A DNA stretch of 64,000 nucleotides, from NCBI RefSeq assembly GCF_021347895.1, contig NC_067125.1:22865621-22929620 (forward strand), read 5' to 3'. The position numbers were made by a program, and so were the translations under genes. Below the pieces are notes generated by a model. The model was not told the origin of the DNA, did no database searches, and saw only the letters and a program-made list of their open reading frames with translations. This document shows, one piece after another, positions 54,604 to 64,000 of this stretch. Position 1 is the first letter of the stretch. The number at the start of each line of letters is the position of its first letter. This DNA is from Acanthochromis polyacanthus (lineage: Eukaryota; Chordata; Actinopteri; Pomacentridae).

Positions 54604-56144
54604 AAAACTGCAGAGCATCTTCAGTTCTGCTACCTCCAGCTCTGCCTCCTGTCTTTTCCTCAGGGACACTGTCTCCAGACCAAACAACATGGCTGGTCTC
54701 ACCACAGTTTTGTCAACCTTTCCTTTCATTTTAGCTGAAACTCTTCTATCACACATCACACCTGACACTTTTCTCCAGCTGTTCCAGCCTGCCTGTACAC
54801 GCTTCTTCACCTATTTCCACACTCTCCATTGCTCTGGACTGTTGACCCTAAGTACTTAAAATCCTCCACCTTCTTGATCTCTTCTCCCTGCAACCTCACT
54901 CTTGCACTTGGGTCCCTCTCATTCACACACAGATACTCCATCTTGCTGCAGCTAACCTTCATTCTTCTCCTTTCCAGGGCAAACCTCCATGCCTCTAGCT
55001 TCTCCTCCACCTGTTCCCTGCTCTCACTACAGATCACAATGTCATCTGCAAACATCATAGTCTATGGAGACTCCTGTCTAACCTTGTCTGTCATCCTGTC
55101 CATCACCATAGCAAACAAGAAGGGGCTCAGAGCTGATCCCTGATGTAGTCCCACCTCCACCTTAAACTCCTCTGTCACACCTACAGCACACCTCACCACT
55201 GTCTTACAGTCCTCATACATGTCCTGCACCACTCTAACATACTTCTCTGCCACTCCAGACTTCCTCATACAAAACCACAGTTCCTCTCTGGGCACCATGT
55301 CATAAGCTTTCTCTAGATCTACAAAGACACAGTGCAGCTCCTTCTGACCTTCTCTGTACTTCTCTATCAACATCTTCAAAGCAAATATTACATCTGTTGT
55401 ACTCTTTCTTTGCATGAAACCATACTGCTGCTCACAGATGTTCACCTCTGCCCTTAGTCTAGCTTCAACTACTCTTTCCCATAGCTTGATCGTGTGGCTC
55501 ATCAGCTTTATTCCTCTGTAGTTGCCACAACTCTGCACATCTCCCTTGTTCTTAAAGATGGGCACCAGCACACTTCTCCTCCATTCCTCGGGCATCTTCT
55601 CACTATCTAAGATCCTGTTGAACAACCCAGTCAGAAACTCTACTGCTACCTCTCCGAGACACTTCCGTACCTCCACAGGTATATCATCAGGACCAAGTGC
55701 CTTTCCACTCTTCATCCTCTTCAATGCCCTCCTCACTTCATCCTTACTAATCTTTGCTACTTCCTGGACCACAACAGTCACCTCTTCTATTCTTCGTTCT
55801 CTCTCATTTTCCTCATTCATCAACTCTTCAAAGTACTCTTTCCATCTTCCCATCACACTATTGGCACCTGTCAACACACTTCCATCCTTATCCTTTGTCA
55901 CCCTAACCTGCTGCACGTCCTTCCCATCTCTGTCTCTCTGCCTTGCCAACCTGTACAGATCAGTCTCTCCCTCCTTGCTGTCCAACCTAGCATACAAGTC
56001 ATCGTAAGCCCCTTGTTTGGCCTTTGCCACCTCTACTTTCACCTTACGCTGGATCTCCCTGTACTCCTGTCTACTCTCTTCAGTCCTCTCAGTGTCCCAC
56101 TTCTTCTTAGCTAACCTCTTTCTCTGGATCCATGTTCTCAGCAC
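54604..56144 (-). pseudogene. LINE reverse transcriptase pseudogene (main part)
   Basis: A 360-codon frame (56144-55062) covers the region before the RT and most of the RT. Visible landmarks in order are GKALGPDDIPVEV, CGNYRGIKLMS, motif A in CVFVDLEKAYDMVPR (the Asp in VDLEKAYD) and motif B in GLHQGSALSPFLFAMVMD. It stops at a TAG (55062-55064) where TGG (Trp) is expected. In the same frame translation would continue directly into motif C, MMFADDIVICSES (55058 down), with both catalytic Asp present. A 1-bp loss near 54810, after SNGECG, shifts the frame. The thumb-like part KKRVQAGWNSWRKVSGV follows and runs into AELKML, where the Tc1-like DNA begins. Few lesions suggest a moderately recent insertion. 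There is no endonuclease domain. Confidence 0.92.
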
Positions 56145-56160
56145 TTCAGCTCCAGCAACA

Positions 56161-57841
56161 CTATAGATTGTGATATTTGATTTGTAAATTTGCTTTCCCA
56201 GCTACCAGCTTCCGTCCTTAAGAATGCCAAGCTCATGTATGAGATGATCAGATGATTTGGATTCCCATAAGATATGCTCATGTTCTAATGTACTGCTCAA
56301 TCTAAAGCGATTCTAAACACAACTTTATATAACACCTTCATTATTATTGATTTTAGTTAGTGTTGTTGTATCATAAATGAATTGAAAATGTCACCATACA
56401 TATAACTGGGACAGTGCTGTTTTTAATACACAGCACACTTTACAAACTAATTACAAGCTTCTTTAGCTATATTCTCAAGCAAATACAATGACCCATGCAA
56501 GAAATCCCTCATCTGTTAAGTTCAGAAGATCACTAGTGCTTTTGAGGCTGTTGTTCTTGACTGTGTCATAATTGTACAGCATTACACAGTGTTTCCCATG
56601 ACCCATTATATACTCATGTACTGTATTTAAACATTGCCGTAGTTTAATCAACGCCCTCTCAGAGCCTCACAAAGACACATATATTTATAATAATAAATGA
56701 GGTTACATCAGATTGTATTCATTGATGATCAAATTCATTGACAGCTGGCTGTACGGCAACACAAGTTACGACATCTTGTAAAGTCAAACTAATACCTTTG
56801 CAATCTTGGTCCTTGTACCCAGTTTAAGAGTGTCTCTGTATGTGCATACAATGCAATGTTAATGTTATTCGTAGTGTGTCAGCCCCCATGGGGTCAAGGT
56901 GATGAGGTGCTAAGGAGGGCTTTGACACTTGACACACTCACAGTGGCTACCCTGGCTCCCCACAGAGTGGAACTGTCACCACCTGGAGTGGAGGACTAAT
57001 TAGCCTGTGATTTGTGAAACGCACTCTGCTTGTGTTTGTGTGACTGTATGTGCATGTGCTAAATATGTGTTTTGCTAACACTCTTCTCACCACTGTGTTC
57101 TCTCTTTGTCTTTGCATGTGGCGATGACATCAAATGGATCTTAACAGGTCAGTGTTGAGTCTTTGATTTTACAACAGTACCAAATGGCTGGAATGAAATA
57201 GCTGATGTTGAGGTGTGCATGAAATCCCCATGAAATGGAGAGGTCATATGGTCACCCTTTAATTGTGTTTTTAATGGTGACCTCTTGCTGCGTGACTTTA
57301 AATATAAGCTTCAGCCAGTAAAACCATCACACATATGTGAGCAGTCCTGCCCTACACCACTGATATCAAATAATACCTAAAGCTTTTCTCTGGAAATCAT
57401 CCAATTAGAATGATCCCTACTGCGTTATGACCCGTCCCAGTGTCACGTCTCAATTTCATCATGTTAGTGGTAAACTGTAAAAGTAAAACAGGAGCCACCA
57501 ACGAGACAATTTTGCCACGATTTGTTTGTTTGTCTGGTGACTGAACATCAAGTGCATTAGGTGCTGCAATGCAGTTACTGAACTGGGATTGTTTCTGGTA
57601 GTTTGGAAACCTCGCAGAACCATGAGGTTAAAAGGACTGTTTATGTTGTATTTTCAATACAAAAGAGCACAAAAAACATTGTGTAAATACAGGAACTGTT
57701 TAAGTGAAACAGTAAATTTTAAAAAAAAAGCATAAGTTACAGTAACTATATAATATATAGCAATAATCATTATTATTATTGTTGTTGTTGTAAACAATCT
57801 ATATAGCACTGGTTAAAAAAAACATTTAAGATTTTTTTAAA
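56161..57841. other. Gene-free stretch
   Basis: No exon that I can defend. A short AG/GT-bounded-looking segment near 57110-57155 was considered and rejected. A (TTA)n/(TTG)n run lies at about 57768-57793. Confidence 0.5.
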
Positions 57842-58647
57842 CACTGATCAGTTAGAACATTATGACCACTGACAGGTGAAGTGAATAACAGTGATTATCT
57901 GATTATTTTGTCCTCACAGTTGATGTGTTAGAAGCAGGACAAATAGACAAGCGTAAGAATGTGAGCGAGTTTGACAAGGACCAAAGTGAGCTGGCTAGAC
58001 GACTGGGGTCAGAGCATCTCCAAAACTGCAGCTGTTGTGGGTTGTTCCGGGTCTGTAGTGGTCAGTATCTATCAAAAATGGTCCAAGGAAGGAACAGTGG
58101 AGAACTAGTGACAGGGTCACGGATCCATGTGGGGAGGAAGGCTGGTCCACGTGTCTGATCCAGAAGACGAGCTACTGTTACTCAAATTACTGAAGAAATT
58201 AAAGCTAGTTCTGATAGAAAGGTGTCAGAATACACAGAAAATCAGTTTGTTGTGTATGGGGCTGTATAGCTGCAGACCAGTCAGGGTGTCCATGCTGTCC
58301 ACTTTGCACCGGCGAAAGCACCAACAGTGGGCATCAAAACTGGACCACAGAGCAATGGAAGAAGATGTCCTAGTCTGGATGAACTATGTTTGGTTTTTTT
58401 AAATCATGTGTATGTCTGAGTGCGTGTATGTTTGCTTACCTGGGGAACACATGGCACCAGGATGCACTATGGGAAGATGGCAAGCCAGCAGAGGCAGTGT
58501 GATGCTTTGGGCCATATTCTGGTGGGAACCTTGGGTCCTGCCATCCATGTGGATGTTACTTTAACACATACCACCTACCTTAGCATTACTGCAGACCATG
58601 GACACCCTTTCATGGCAACAGCGTTCCCTGATGGCTGTGGCCTCTTT

Positions 58648-58692
58648 TTAGATGATAGATACTTTATTGAATTTCTCTCAGGACAAATAAAG

Positions 58693-58730
<38 letters not shown>

Positions 58731-58751
58731 CTATCTATCTACTATCTATCT

Positions 58752-58808
<57 letters not shown>

Positions 58809-58890
58809 TATCATCTATCTATCTATCTATTCTATCTATCTATCTATATCTATCTATCTACTATCTTTCTATTTCTATCTATTACTATCT
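58648..58890. mobile_element. Hairpin plus (TATC)n insertion inside the transposase
   Basis: It splits the family sequence cctcttt|cagcaggataatgcg. It opens with a perfect 15-bp inverted repeat, GATAGATACTTTATT at 58654-58668 and AATAAAGTATCTATC at 58686-58700, around a 17-bp loop. About 190 bp of imperfect (TATC)n follows. The AATAAAGTATCTATC end recalls 3' tails of teleost retroposons. No clear target duplication. Confidence 0.75.
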
Positions 58891-58959
58891 CAGCAGGATA
58901 ATGCGCTGTGCCACAAAGCATAAATGATTCAGGAATGGCTTAAGGAGCATAAAACTAAT

Positions 58960-59146
58960 GAGAAGAACTCGAGAACTTTATTGTCATTGCACACTTTCAT
59001 ATACAATGAAATTTAATTTGAGCTGCCCTGCCAATGGCAGCTCAGGCTGCTGCACCCAGAGCGCACTTCCTGTCTTTAGGAAAAGGAAAAAAAAAAGCAA
59101 AGACATTTGGGATCAGGGTAGGGATAGCATGGGGTAAAAAGAAGAG
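58960..59146 (-). mobile_element. 5'-truncated retroposon fragment with 9-bp duplication
   Basis: A 187-bp insertion is flanked by aaaactaat at 58951-58959 and 59147-59155, inside the Tc1-like transposase. On the minus strand it ends gtgcaatgacaataaagttc, a polyadenylation-signal-containing tail typical of L2-like LINE or SINE ends in fish. No coding capacity remains. Confidence 0.7.
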
Positions 59147-59429
59147 AAAACTAATTTGCGGTGTTGACTTGGGCCTCCAAATCCCCAGATCTCAATCCAA
59201 TCCAGCATCTGTGGATGTTCTGGACAAACAAGTCCGATCACCAAAGCCTCAGTTCGCAACTTCCAGAAATTAAATGATCTGCTGCTAACGTCTTGGTGCC
59301 AGATGCCACAGCACACCTTCAGGGGTCTAGTGGAGTCCATGTCTCGATGGGTCAAGACTGTTTTGGCAGCAAAAAGGAGACCAACACAATATAGGGCAGG
59401 TGATCGTAATGCTATCCCTCATCAGTGTA

Positions 59430-59900
59430 ATTTTTTAATGTTATTACCATCCGGTAAGAAAAAGCAAACCATAACAATAAATTTAAAAGAGATACAAAGG
59501 ATGATATGAGTTTGGCTGCTTGAGAGCTCCAGCCAAGTTCCACAGCTGAGGGACCCCAACAGCCAAACAAGGCTGGGTCACCTTTGATGACAAGACGAGA
59601 ATTAGGAACCATTAGTGAAAGGATCTCTATCAACGATCAGGCTTATGGGGAGTTAGCAGATCACAGATATAGGCAGGAGCCAGACCATGTAGGGCATTAA
59701 AAACAAGTGATAAATTCTTAAAATCAATTCTAAAACTCTCAGGTAGCCAAAGGGGTGCAGCAAGGATTGTTGTATTGTAGCCACTTCTCTTCTTGGCAGC
59801 AGTGTTTCTATCCGCTACAGTCTTGGATGTGACAGAGTAAAGTGCATTGCAATAATCAGGTCTGGAAAAGATAAAACAATCATGGTCAAAATTTAAGATA
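59430..59900. repeat. Probable dispersed teleost repeat
   Basis: The phrases gagccagaccatgtagggca, ttaaaatcaattctaaaact and gcaataatcaggtctgg occur in the order I remember from an abundant unclassified fish repeat ('accatgcagggct...aaaatcaat...caatagtccag'). Similarity is clearest from about 59670 to 59870. Ends are not visible and class is unknown. Confidence 0.45.
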
Positions 59901-61294
59901 CTTAATGGCTTCCAGTGGTTTAATTGGTGGTGTGCAAATCATGGTAGGAAGTCAGCAGGTATGTAAATCCCTGAGCGGGTGATGTCATTTTTGTACATTC
60001 CCACAACATTCTGTAGGCCTATATAGCTTTATTGCTCTATTTGTCACTGCCGGCATTTTGGTTTTTTCACACTCCCAAGGTGAATAGAAATGAATGATGG
60101 CCGACGGACTCGGCTTTCTTCATTCTTCTTCTTCTCCCTCTGTTCCGTGAGAAACTCAGGGAGGATGGAGGGAAGTCCGACTGCTCATCAATCCTTCCAC
60201 GGAGAGAGAGAGAGCGATGGAGTTCTGAGGAAGAGAAGGTGTAGGAGGCTTGGTTTAGCCAAGGGATCCCAGCAGGACTATACACACACACATGCGCAGA
60301 GGAAGAATAACAGTCATATATCTGGCGCGTCAACAACTGGCCACTGTTTGCTCAGTGCTGACACCAGCACAGACGAACTGCTACTGGAGTTTCTCATCAC
60401 CCTTGTTTTGGTGCTGATTGTGTGTGTAGGTGCACAAATGGCTGCTTGGAGTCTGTGTGTGTTGGCCTGTATTTCCATCTGTATTTGTTTTCCATGAAGT
60501 TGAGATGTTGAAGGTCGGTAACAATGTATAAGCATGTATGTTTTGTGCTTGTCTTCAGGAGACTGTTCAGGCTTCAGGGATGGCAATGTAGGTCTGTGAA
60601 TTTTGTTCCAGACAGAAATATTGCAGCAGCTTTGTATTGATTGCTAAGGAATTCTAAGGATGGATACCATAAGTGAGCCTAAATGATGTGATGCCGTTAT
60701 ACTTCACGGAGCTCAGGGGTCCCCAACCTGGGGTTTAAGTTCCCTCAAAGGGTTGTGAGATAAATCTGGTTGATTTTGTCCTCAAAATCTCTCCAGTCAT
60801 TACAACTTTTCCTTTCTCTCTGCATCAACACATTGGCAATGAGGACCAAGTGTTTGATTACAGGTTCCCAGACTCTGACTTGCGCTGTTGTTATACAATA
60901 GTTAGCATTATTTACTTGATGATTGGTCATAATGTTTTGGTTCATCTGTGTATTTTGTGATAGAAATAATGTCTGTTCTAATTTCATTTTTAACTAAAAT
61001 CATGTAAATTAACCAATCTGTGAATTTTTAATTTCACTCATGGATGCAGTAACTGTAACTTGTGCCAAGGAGGTTGGAGTTACTGTTGGAAAGTTTAAGC
61101 TTTTAGTAAAACATCTCAACAAATTAATGCAAATATATGTATTGTTCAGAGGATTTTTCTTCAGCACCCAGTATGTAATTCTGCCTCTCACTTACAACAG
61201 TCACAAAAGACAGTTTGTTGAGGTCATAAAATAGCATGGGATCATAGGAGTTGTTATCCTTACTCTCTTTGCAGATAGAAATCTGTTGTCTGTG
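59901..61294. other. Gene-free stretch
   Basis: A purine-rich block at 60150-60260 and a caggggtccccaacctgggg phrase at about 60713 (possibly a hAT relic) are the only things that stand out. No gene supported. Confidence 0.5.
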
Positions 61295-61558
61295 GTCACA
61301 ACTAGGGATGGTCCGATCCGATCCACTGCATTGGTATCGAGTCTGATCCAGGCCAAAGTGACTGAATCGGACATCGGAGTTCTTTTTTTTTTTTTAAACC
61401 GTCCAATCCAATTCATAAGCCCAATCTATCTCATATATCCTCATCTTCACTTTTCATGACATGCCATAACACAGACGAGCTGTTGCCATGGTTGCCATGT
61501 GCCCGTGTTTTCGTCACGTGAGCAGAGAGTGAACAGAAACGGCTGAAGAGCTGTGGTC

Positions 61559-61885
61559 ATGTCTGCCATGTGGAATTACTATATGCAAACGAAGGAGAAA
61601 AGTAAAATAGCTGAGTGCAAATGAATGTCTCAAGGGGTGGCAGCAGAACCGGACATTTTAACACAACGAACTTAATAAAGCATCTGCAGAAGCATCATGG
61701 AAAGCAGTACGGAGACTTTTTACAGGCAAGTGCAAAAAAAAACAAAAAAGAACCGCGGCAACCATCGTTGCAGGAAGCACTACAGAAGAGTACAAAACTC
61801 GCTCCAACTCCAAAATATAACAGAGAAAATTGTCGAGTTCATTTTGCTGGATGAGCAACCACCTTGTGTGGTGGAAAATGTGGGT
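61559..61885 (+). pseudogene. hAT transposase N-terminus with BED zinc finger, frameshifted
   Basis: From ATG 61559 the frame reads MSAMWNYYMQTKEKSKIAEC and meets TGA at 61622-61624. A 1-bp loss there shifts to NVSRGGSRTGHFNTTNLIKH, then LQKHH. The Cys and His pattern and the NTTNLIKHLxKHH motif are those of BED zinc fingers in ZBED-type hAT transposases. A further frame change near 61800 brings in ITEKIVEFILLDEQPPCVVE, the start of the RNase-H-like region, which then breaks off after NVG (about 61885). Three frames are needed, so no intact protein can be made. Confidence 0.88.
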
Positions 61886-62442
61886 GTTGTAGTATTATTC
61901 GACCCCCAGAAAAATCAGACTCCCCTTCGCATGAACGCGTGCACCTTACGTTTCACTCTGTGGCCACTTGACGGCTTTTCTGTTGTACCTTTGCTGTTTT
62001 TTGTTGTTGTTTCTACTGTTTTTCAGGTTAAATGTGATTAAATAGCGAACTGTGGACATGTTTTCGTGTTAAATATGATTAGGTGACAGGTCTCTCCTCC
62101 TGTCCACCCCACCGGTTTCTAAATGGCATCAGGGGAGATCCTACGCTGCTCTCAGCTTCACTCGCATGAGAACGTTAGGACAAGGTTTAATCGCCAGATA
62201 TTGTTATATTCCATCAGTGTTGTACACGTGTCAATAAAATAATTGTTCACTGAGAAAACTTTATATCTCCCTATTTAAAATTGGACTCCCCCAAGAATGC
62301 AAGACGTGGTACCAATATATGTCTAGTGCTTTATACATAAGTACTATATTTAATTATGCTAAACACTTTGTACATAAATCCTTTATTATTGTTATTTTAT
62401 TGGACCAGTTAACAATCGAAAAGAATAGAAATTATTTATCCC
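61886..62442. other. Foreign or scrambled middle of the hAT element
   Basis: This ~560 bp replaces what should be the catalytic part of the transposase. It contains no hAT-like coding in any frame that I recognise. It includes AT-rich sequence with ggactcccccaagaatgcaa and a T/G-rich run near 61990-62025. It may be an insertion within the element, or non-homologous filler acquired with the internal deletion. Confidence 0.55.
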
Positions 62443-62646
62443 ACACCTGGGAGACTGCCCTCCTTGACAGTCATGGCTGCTAACTTACTTTGCACACCTT
62501 CAACAGTTGTGGAGAGTGAGAGGCTCTTCAGCACAGCCTTCAACATTATTGATGAAAAAAGGAGCAGACTGACAGCTGAGAAGGCTGAAATGTTAATCTT
62601 TCTGAAGAAAAATCTGTCCCTCATGTTGCAAGACAAGGCAGCTTAA
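62443..62646 (+). pseudogene. hAT transposase C-terminal dimerisation segment
   Basis: The frame reads PGRLPSLTVMAANLLCTPST, then VVESERLFSTAFNIIDEKRS, and ends KKNLSLMLQDKAA with TAA at 62644-62646. The (T/S)xxxERLFS...KRSRL motif is the hallmark of the hAT C-terminal dimerisation region. It is in one uninterrupted frame but lacks the catalytic domain upstream. Confidence 0.92.
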
Positions 62647-63379
62647 GAATTTTCAGTTCAACGTCAGGCAGCTAACATGTTTTATTGTTTTCAGTGAACA
62701 TAATGGAACTATTGGAATAGTGTTCATTCTAATATTTAGTTTCATGAGCGTTTTACATACAGTACAACATCAGCGGCTGCATGCAAAAGAAGAAAGACAC
62801 TAGATTGCACTATCACTGTTTACCCTTGTTTTTCTGTTTTTGTTTTGGTGCAGCAAATCAGGTATATAGCCTAGATTTGTATTATTTTGATTGTGTCTTG
62901 AGAAGCGATGTGTAACTTACTGAGTGCTACCTACATTGTTCTAGTGGAGATGCTACTTTATGTTAATTCATAAAATTATTTATTGCAGCCTTGCAATGCC
63001 ATTGAGGTATAATGTGACTTTTCTGTTTATACACTAGGATTATTTAGTTTAATTTAAATATGTGCACCAAGTTGCAGTTGTATTTCAAACATTTGAATGG
63101 TGCAGCTGGGTCTGTTGTGTTTACAAACGCTGTTAAAAGCGATGTGAGCTTTAAGTTTTAATAAAGCCTCAGCAGTTACACATAACTTGTTGTCACATGT
63201 TTTCCTTCTTTCTTTAGGGGACCAGAACAGGTGTTGTACAATGAACGTAGTGTTTTTAGATGTCAGTATCAAGCAAATTACATCTATGTATTATTACTAA
63301 CTTTTAGAATGACAAAAAGAATCATATCGGATCGGTATTGGATGTGAAAAAGTGGTATCGAGCCATCCCTAGTCACAAC

Positions 63380-63639
63380 AGTCATACTAAAATAAATCTA
63401 TCATAATTGAGCAGCTCAAGCAACGGAATGAAAAAAAAACACAGTGGCTAGCTAGCTAGTTCACCTACTTCTTTCCGCACAAATGTAATTTGTGTGAGTG
63501 TCTCCGCTACAGAAGGTACAAGGGTTTATGACACCATTGACAGGTGACCACGATGAAATGTACTATTTCAATGAATACAGTTACATAGTTCTCTGGCATT
63601 GAACATTCCTAAAATACGAATCTCTGCCTTTTGTGTAGT
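63380..63639. other. Gene-free stretch
   Basis: Nothing recognised. A GCTAGCTAGCTAG run lies near 63448. Confidence 0.55.
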
Positions 63640-63862
63640 TTGCATTTTCTCTCTGTGTAGTGTCGGTTCTCACCGGGTGCTCTGGTTTCCTCCCACAGTC
63701 CAAAGGCATGCTGAGGTTAATTGATGATTCTAAACTGGCTGTGAGTGTGAGCATGCATGGTTGTCTGTGTTGATCCTTTGATGGACTGGAGACCTATCCA
63801 GGATGGCATGATCATCAAAGAATAATGTGGTACATAGAAAATAGATGGTTGAATGGTAAATA
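63640..63862 (+). mobile_element. Degenerate SINE copy, same family as 35.5 kb
   Basis: Shares gtttcctcccacagtccaaa, catgctgaggttaattgatg and gatggactggagacctatcc with the other copies. The tRNA-like head is missing or unrecognisable and the tail is eroded (atagatggttgaatgg). Confidence 0.7.
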
Positions 63863-64000
63863 TCACTAACAGAAAGTCAAAGTTTTTATTTATCCAGTGA
63901 AACAGCTTGGAGTCTGTCGAAATGGATGCAAACAGAATTTTGTACAGATAACCTGCTGGCCAGACTCCTACACTTTGGAACCCTGATGATTGTGATGTTT
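63863..64000. other. Window end, nothing recognised
   Basis: Ordinary sequence running off the window. Confidence 0.5.

Larger units (their letters stand above)
53741..56160 (-). mobile_element. RTE-like LINE, 5'-truncated, split by a Tc1-like fragment
   Basis: On the minus strand the element opens mid-protein near 56160, upstream of any endonuclease domain, so it is 5'-truncated. The reverse transcriptase runs to about 54604, is interrupted by Tc1-like DNA (53944-54602) and resumes from 53943 to the stop at 53770. A very short 3' tail ends in a GAA/AAG-rich sequence at 53741. Such a short 3' region and the C-terminal PGRRPRGRPKRR motif fit RTE-clade LINEs. Clade assignment is from memory. 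Confidence 0.88.
57943..59396 (+). pseudogene. Tc1-like transposase pseudogene, disrupted
   Basis: The start codon is ATA instead of ATG (57943). The translation then reads IDKRKNVSEFDKDQSELARR. Frameshifts follow in the HTH region. The first catalytic block is damaged near 58376 by an apparent extra base at gtctggatgaac. Later in-frame pieces are GTRMHYGKMASQQRQCDALG and GPAIHVDVTLTHTTYLSI. The second catalytic block, QQDNALCHKA, resumes at 58891 right after an insertion. The final block reads SPDLNPIQHLW, with Gln (CAG, 59203-59205) in place of the catalytic Glu. The C-terminus QHTFRGLVESMSRWVK is still clear. Non-functional. Confidence 0.9.
57842..59427 (+). mobile_element. Tc1-like element with two later insertions
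   Basis: The left end is cactgatcagttagaacatt followed by atgaccactgacagg. The right end is gcaggtgatcgtaatgctat, then ccctcatcagtg before a TA (59428-59429). These are diverged inverted ends of a short-ITR Tc1-like family that I recognise from many fish genomes. The expected size without insertions is about 1.2 kb. The extra length comes from 58648-58890 and 58960-59146. Confidence 0.9.
61303..63371 (+). mobile_element. hAT element, internally rearranged
   Basis: The ends are inverted: tagggatggtccgat at the left and, on the other strand, tagggatggctcgat at the right. Exact 8-bp duplications, gtcacaac, lie at 61295-61302 and 63372-63379. Eight-base duplications and this end type define hAT elements. 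Subterminal words ggtatcgag and gatccgatcc/ggatcggtattgg recur near both ends. It encodes a BED-type N-terminus (61559-61885) and a hAT C-terminal dimerisation segment (62443-62646), but the catalytic middle is missing. An AATAAA lies at 63160-63165. Confidence 0.93.

Noticed and set aside
55522..56007. A plus-strand 161-codon Ser/Leu-rich protein
   Set aside because: It is the antisense shadow of the LINE reverse transcriptase on the minus strand.
57110..57160. A micro-exon ending in aacag|gtcagt
   Set aside because: There is no convincing acceptor upstream of the supposed exon. The AG|GT more likely reads as an isolated splice-like word.
60090..60497. A 135-codon plus-strand open frame starting MNDGRRTRLSSFFFFSLCSV
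   Set aside because: No domain, a low-complexity start and a CA-rich interior. No evidence of splicing or conservation.
60713..60780. A hAT element end (caggggtccccaacctgggg)
   Set aside because: Only one short phrase matches what I remember and no partner end or duplication was found, so it is mentioned only in the region note.

Overview
The window looks like nuclear DNA from a ray-finned (teleost) fish. It is AT-rich, carries long (TG)n/(CA)n arrays, and contains element types typical of teleosts: Tc1-like transposons with ~210-bp IR/DR ends, an RTE-like LINE, a ZBED-type hAT element, tRNA-headed SINEs and many MITEs. I found no exon, tRNA, rRNA or bacterial-type gene that I can defend as a functional host gene. 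Every coding segment I recognise belongs to a mobile element and is broken. The window is therefore most likely intronic or intergenic. Species assignment is not possible from what I see.

Layout. 1-8 kb: unannotated single-copy-looking sequence, then a MITE (8063-8391). 8.5-10.25 kb: two ~218-bp copies of one sequence in inverted orientation around a 1.27-kb spacer. 10.3-11.2 kb: a Tc1-type MITE interrupted by a second MITE with a 9-bp target duplication. 11.7-13.2 kb: a dispersed repeat, a SINE on the minus strand and a CA-rich tract. 13-21 kb: no recognisable gene. 20940-21722: an unusual element with a 6-bp target duplication and repeated TTATGCG and AGTCGCTA motifs. 23952-25578: a nearly complete Tc1-like transposon with a damaged transposase. 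27.5-35 kb: microsatellites, including two long TG arrays. 35.5-37.4 kb: two SINE families and a field of spaced GATATC motifs. 38.8-40.1 kb: an old Tc1-like element on the minus strand. 42761-43291: a short element with a 9-bp target duplication that contains the start and Walker A motif of a RecQ-like helicase. 49.6-50.1 kb: a small GC-tipped inverted-repeat element next to a second copy of the 10.3-kb MITE. 53.7-56.2 kb: a 5'-truncated RTE-like LINE on the minus strand, itself split by half of another Tc1-like element. 57.8-59.4 kb: a fourth Tc1-like element with two later insertions. 61303-63371: a hAT element with exact 8-bp target duplications, an N-terminal BED-type segment and a C-terminal dimerisation segment. 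63.6 kb: another SINE copy.

What ties it together is layered transposition. Several insertions fall inside older elements, and in four cases the host element allows the empty site to be inferred. The most interesting item is the pair of elements at 10598-11151 and 42761-43291. Both have 9-bp target duplications and ends that begin TA(A/G)CCT, and one appears to have captured a helicase gene start. Family names below come from remembered consensus features and were not searched.
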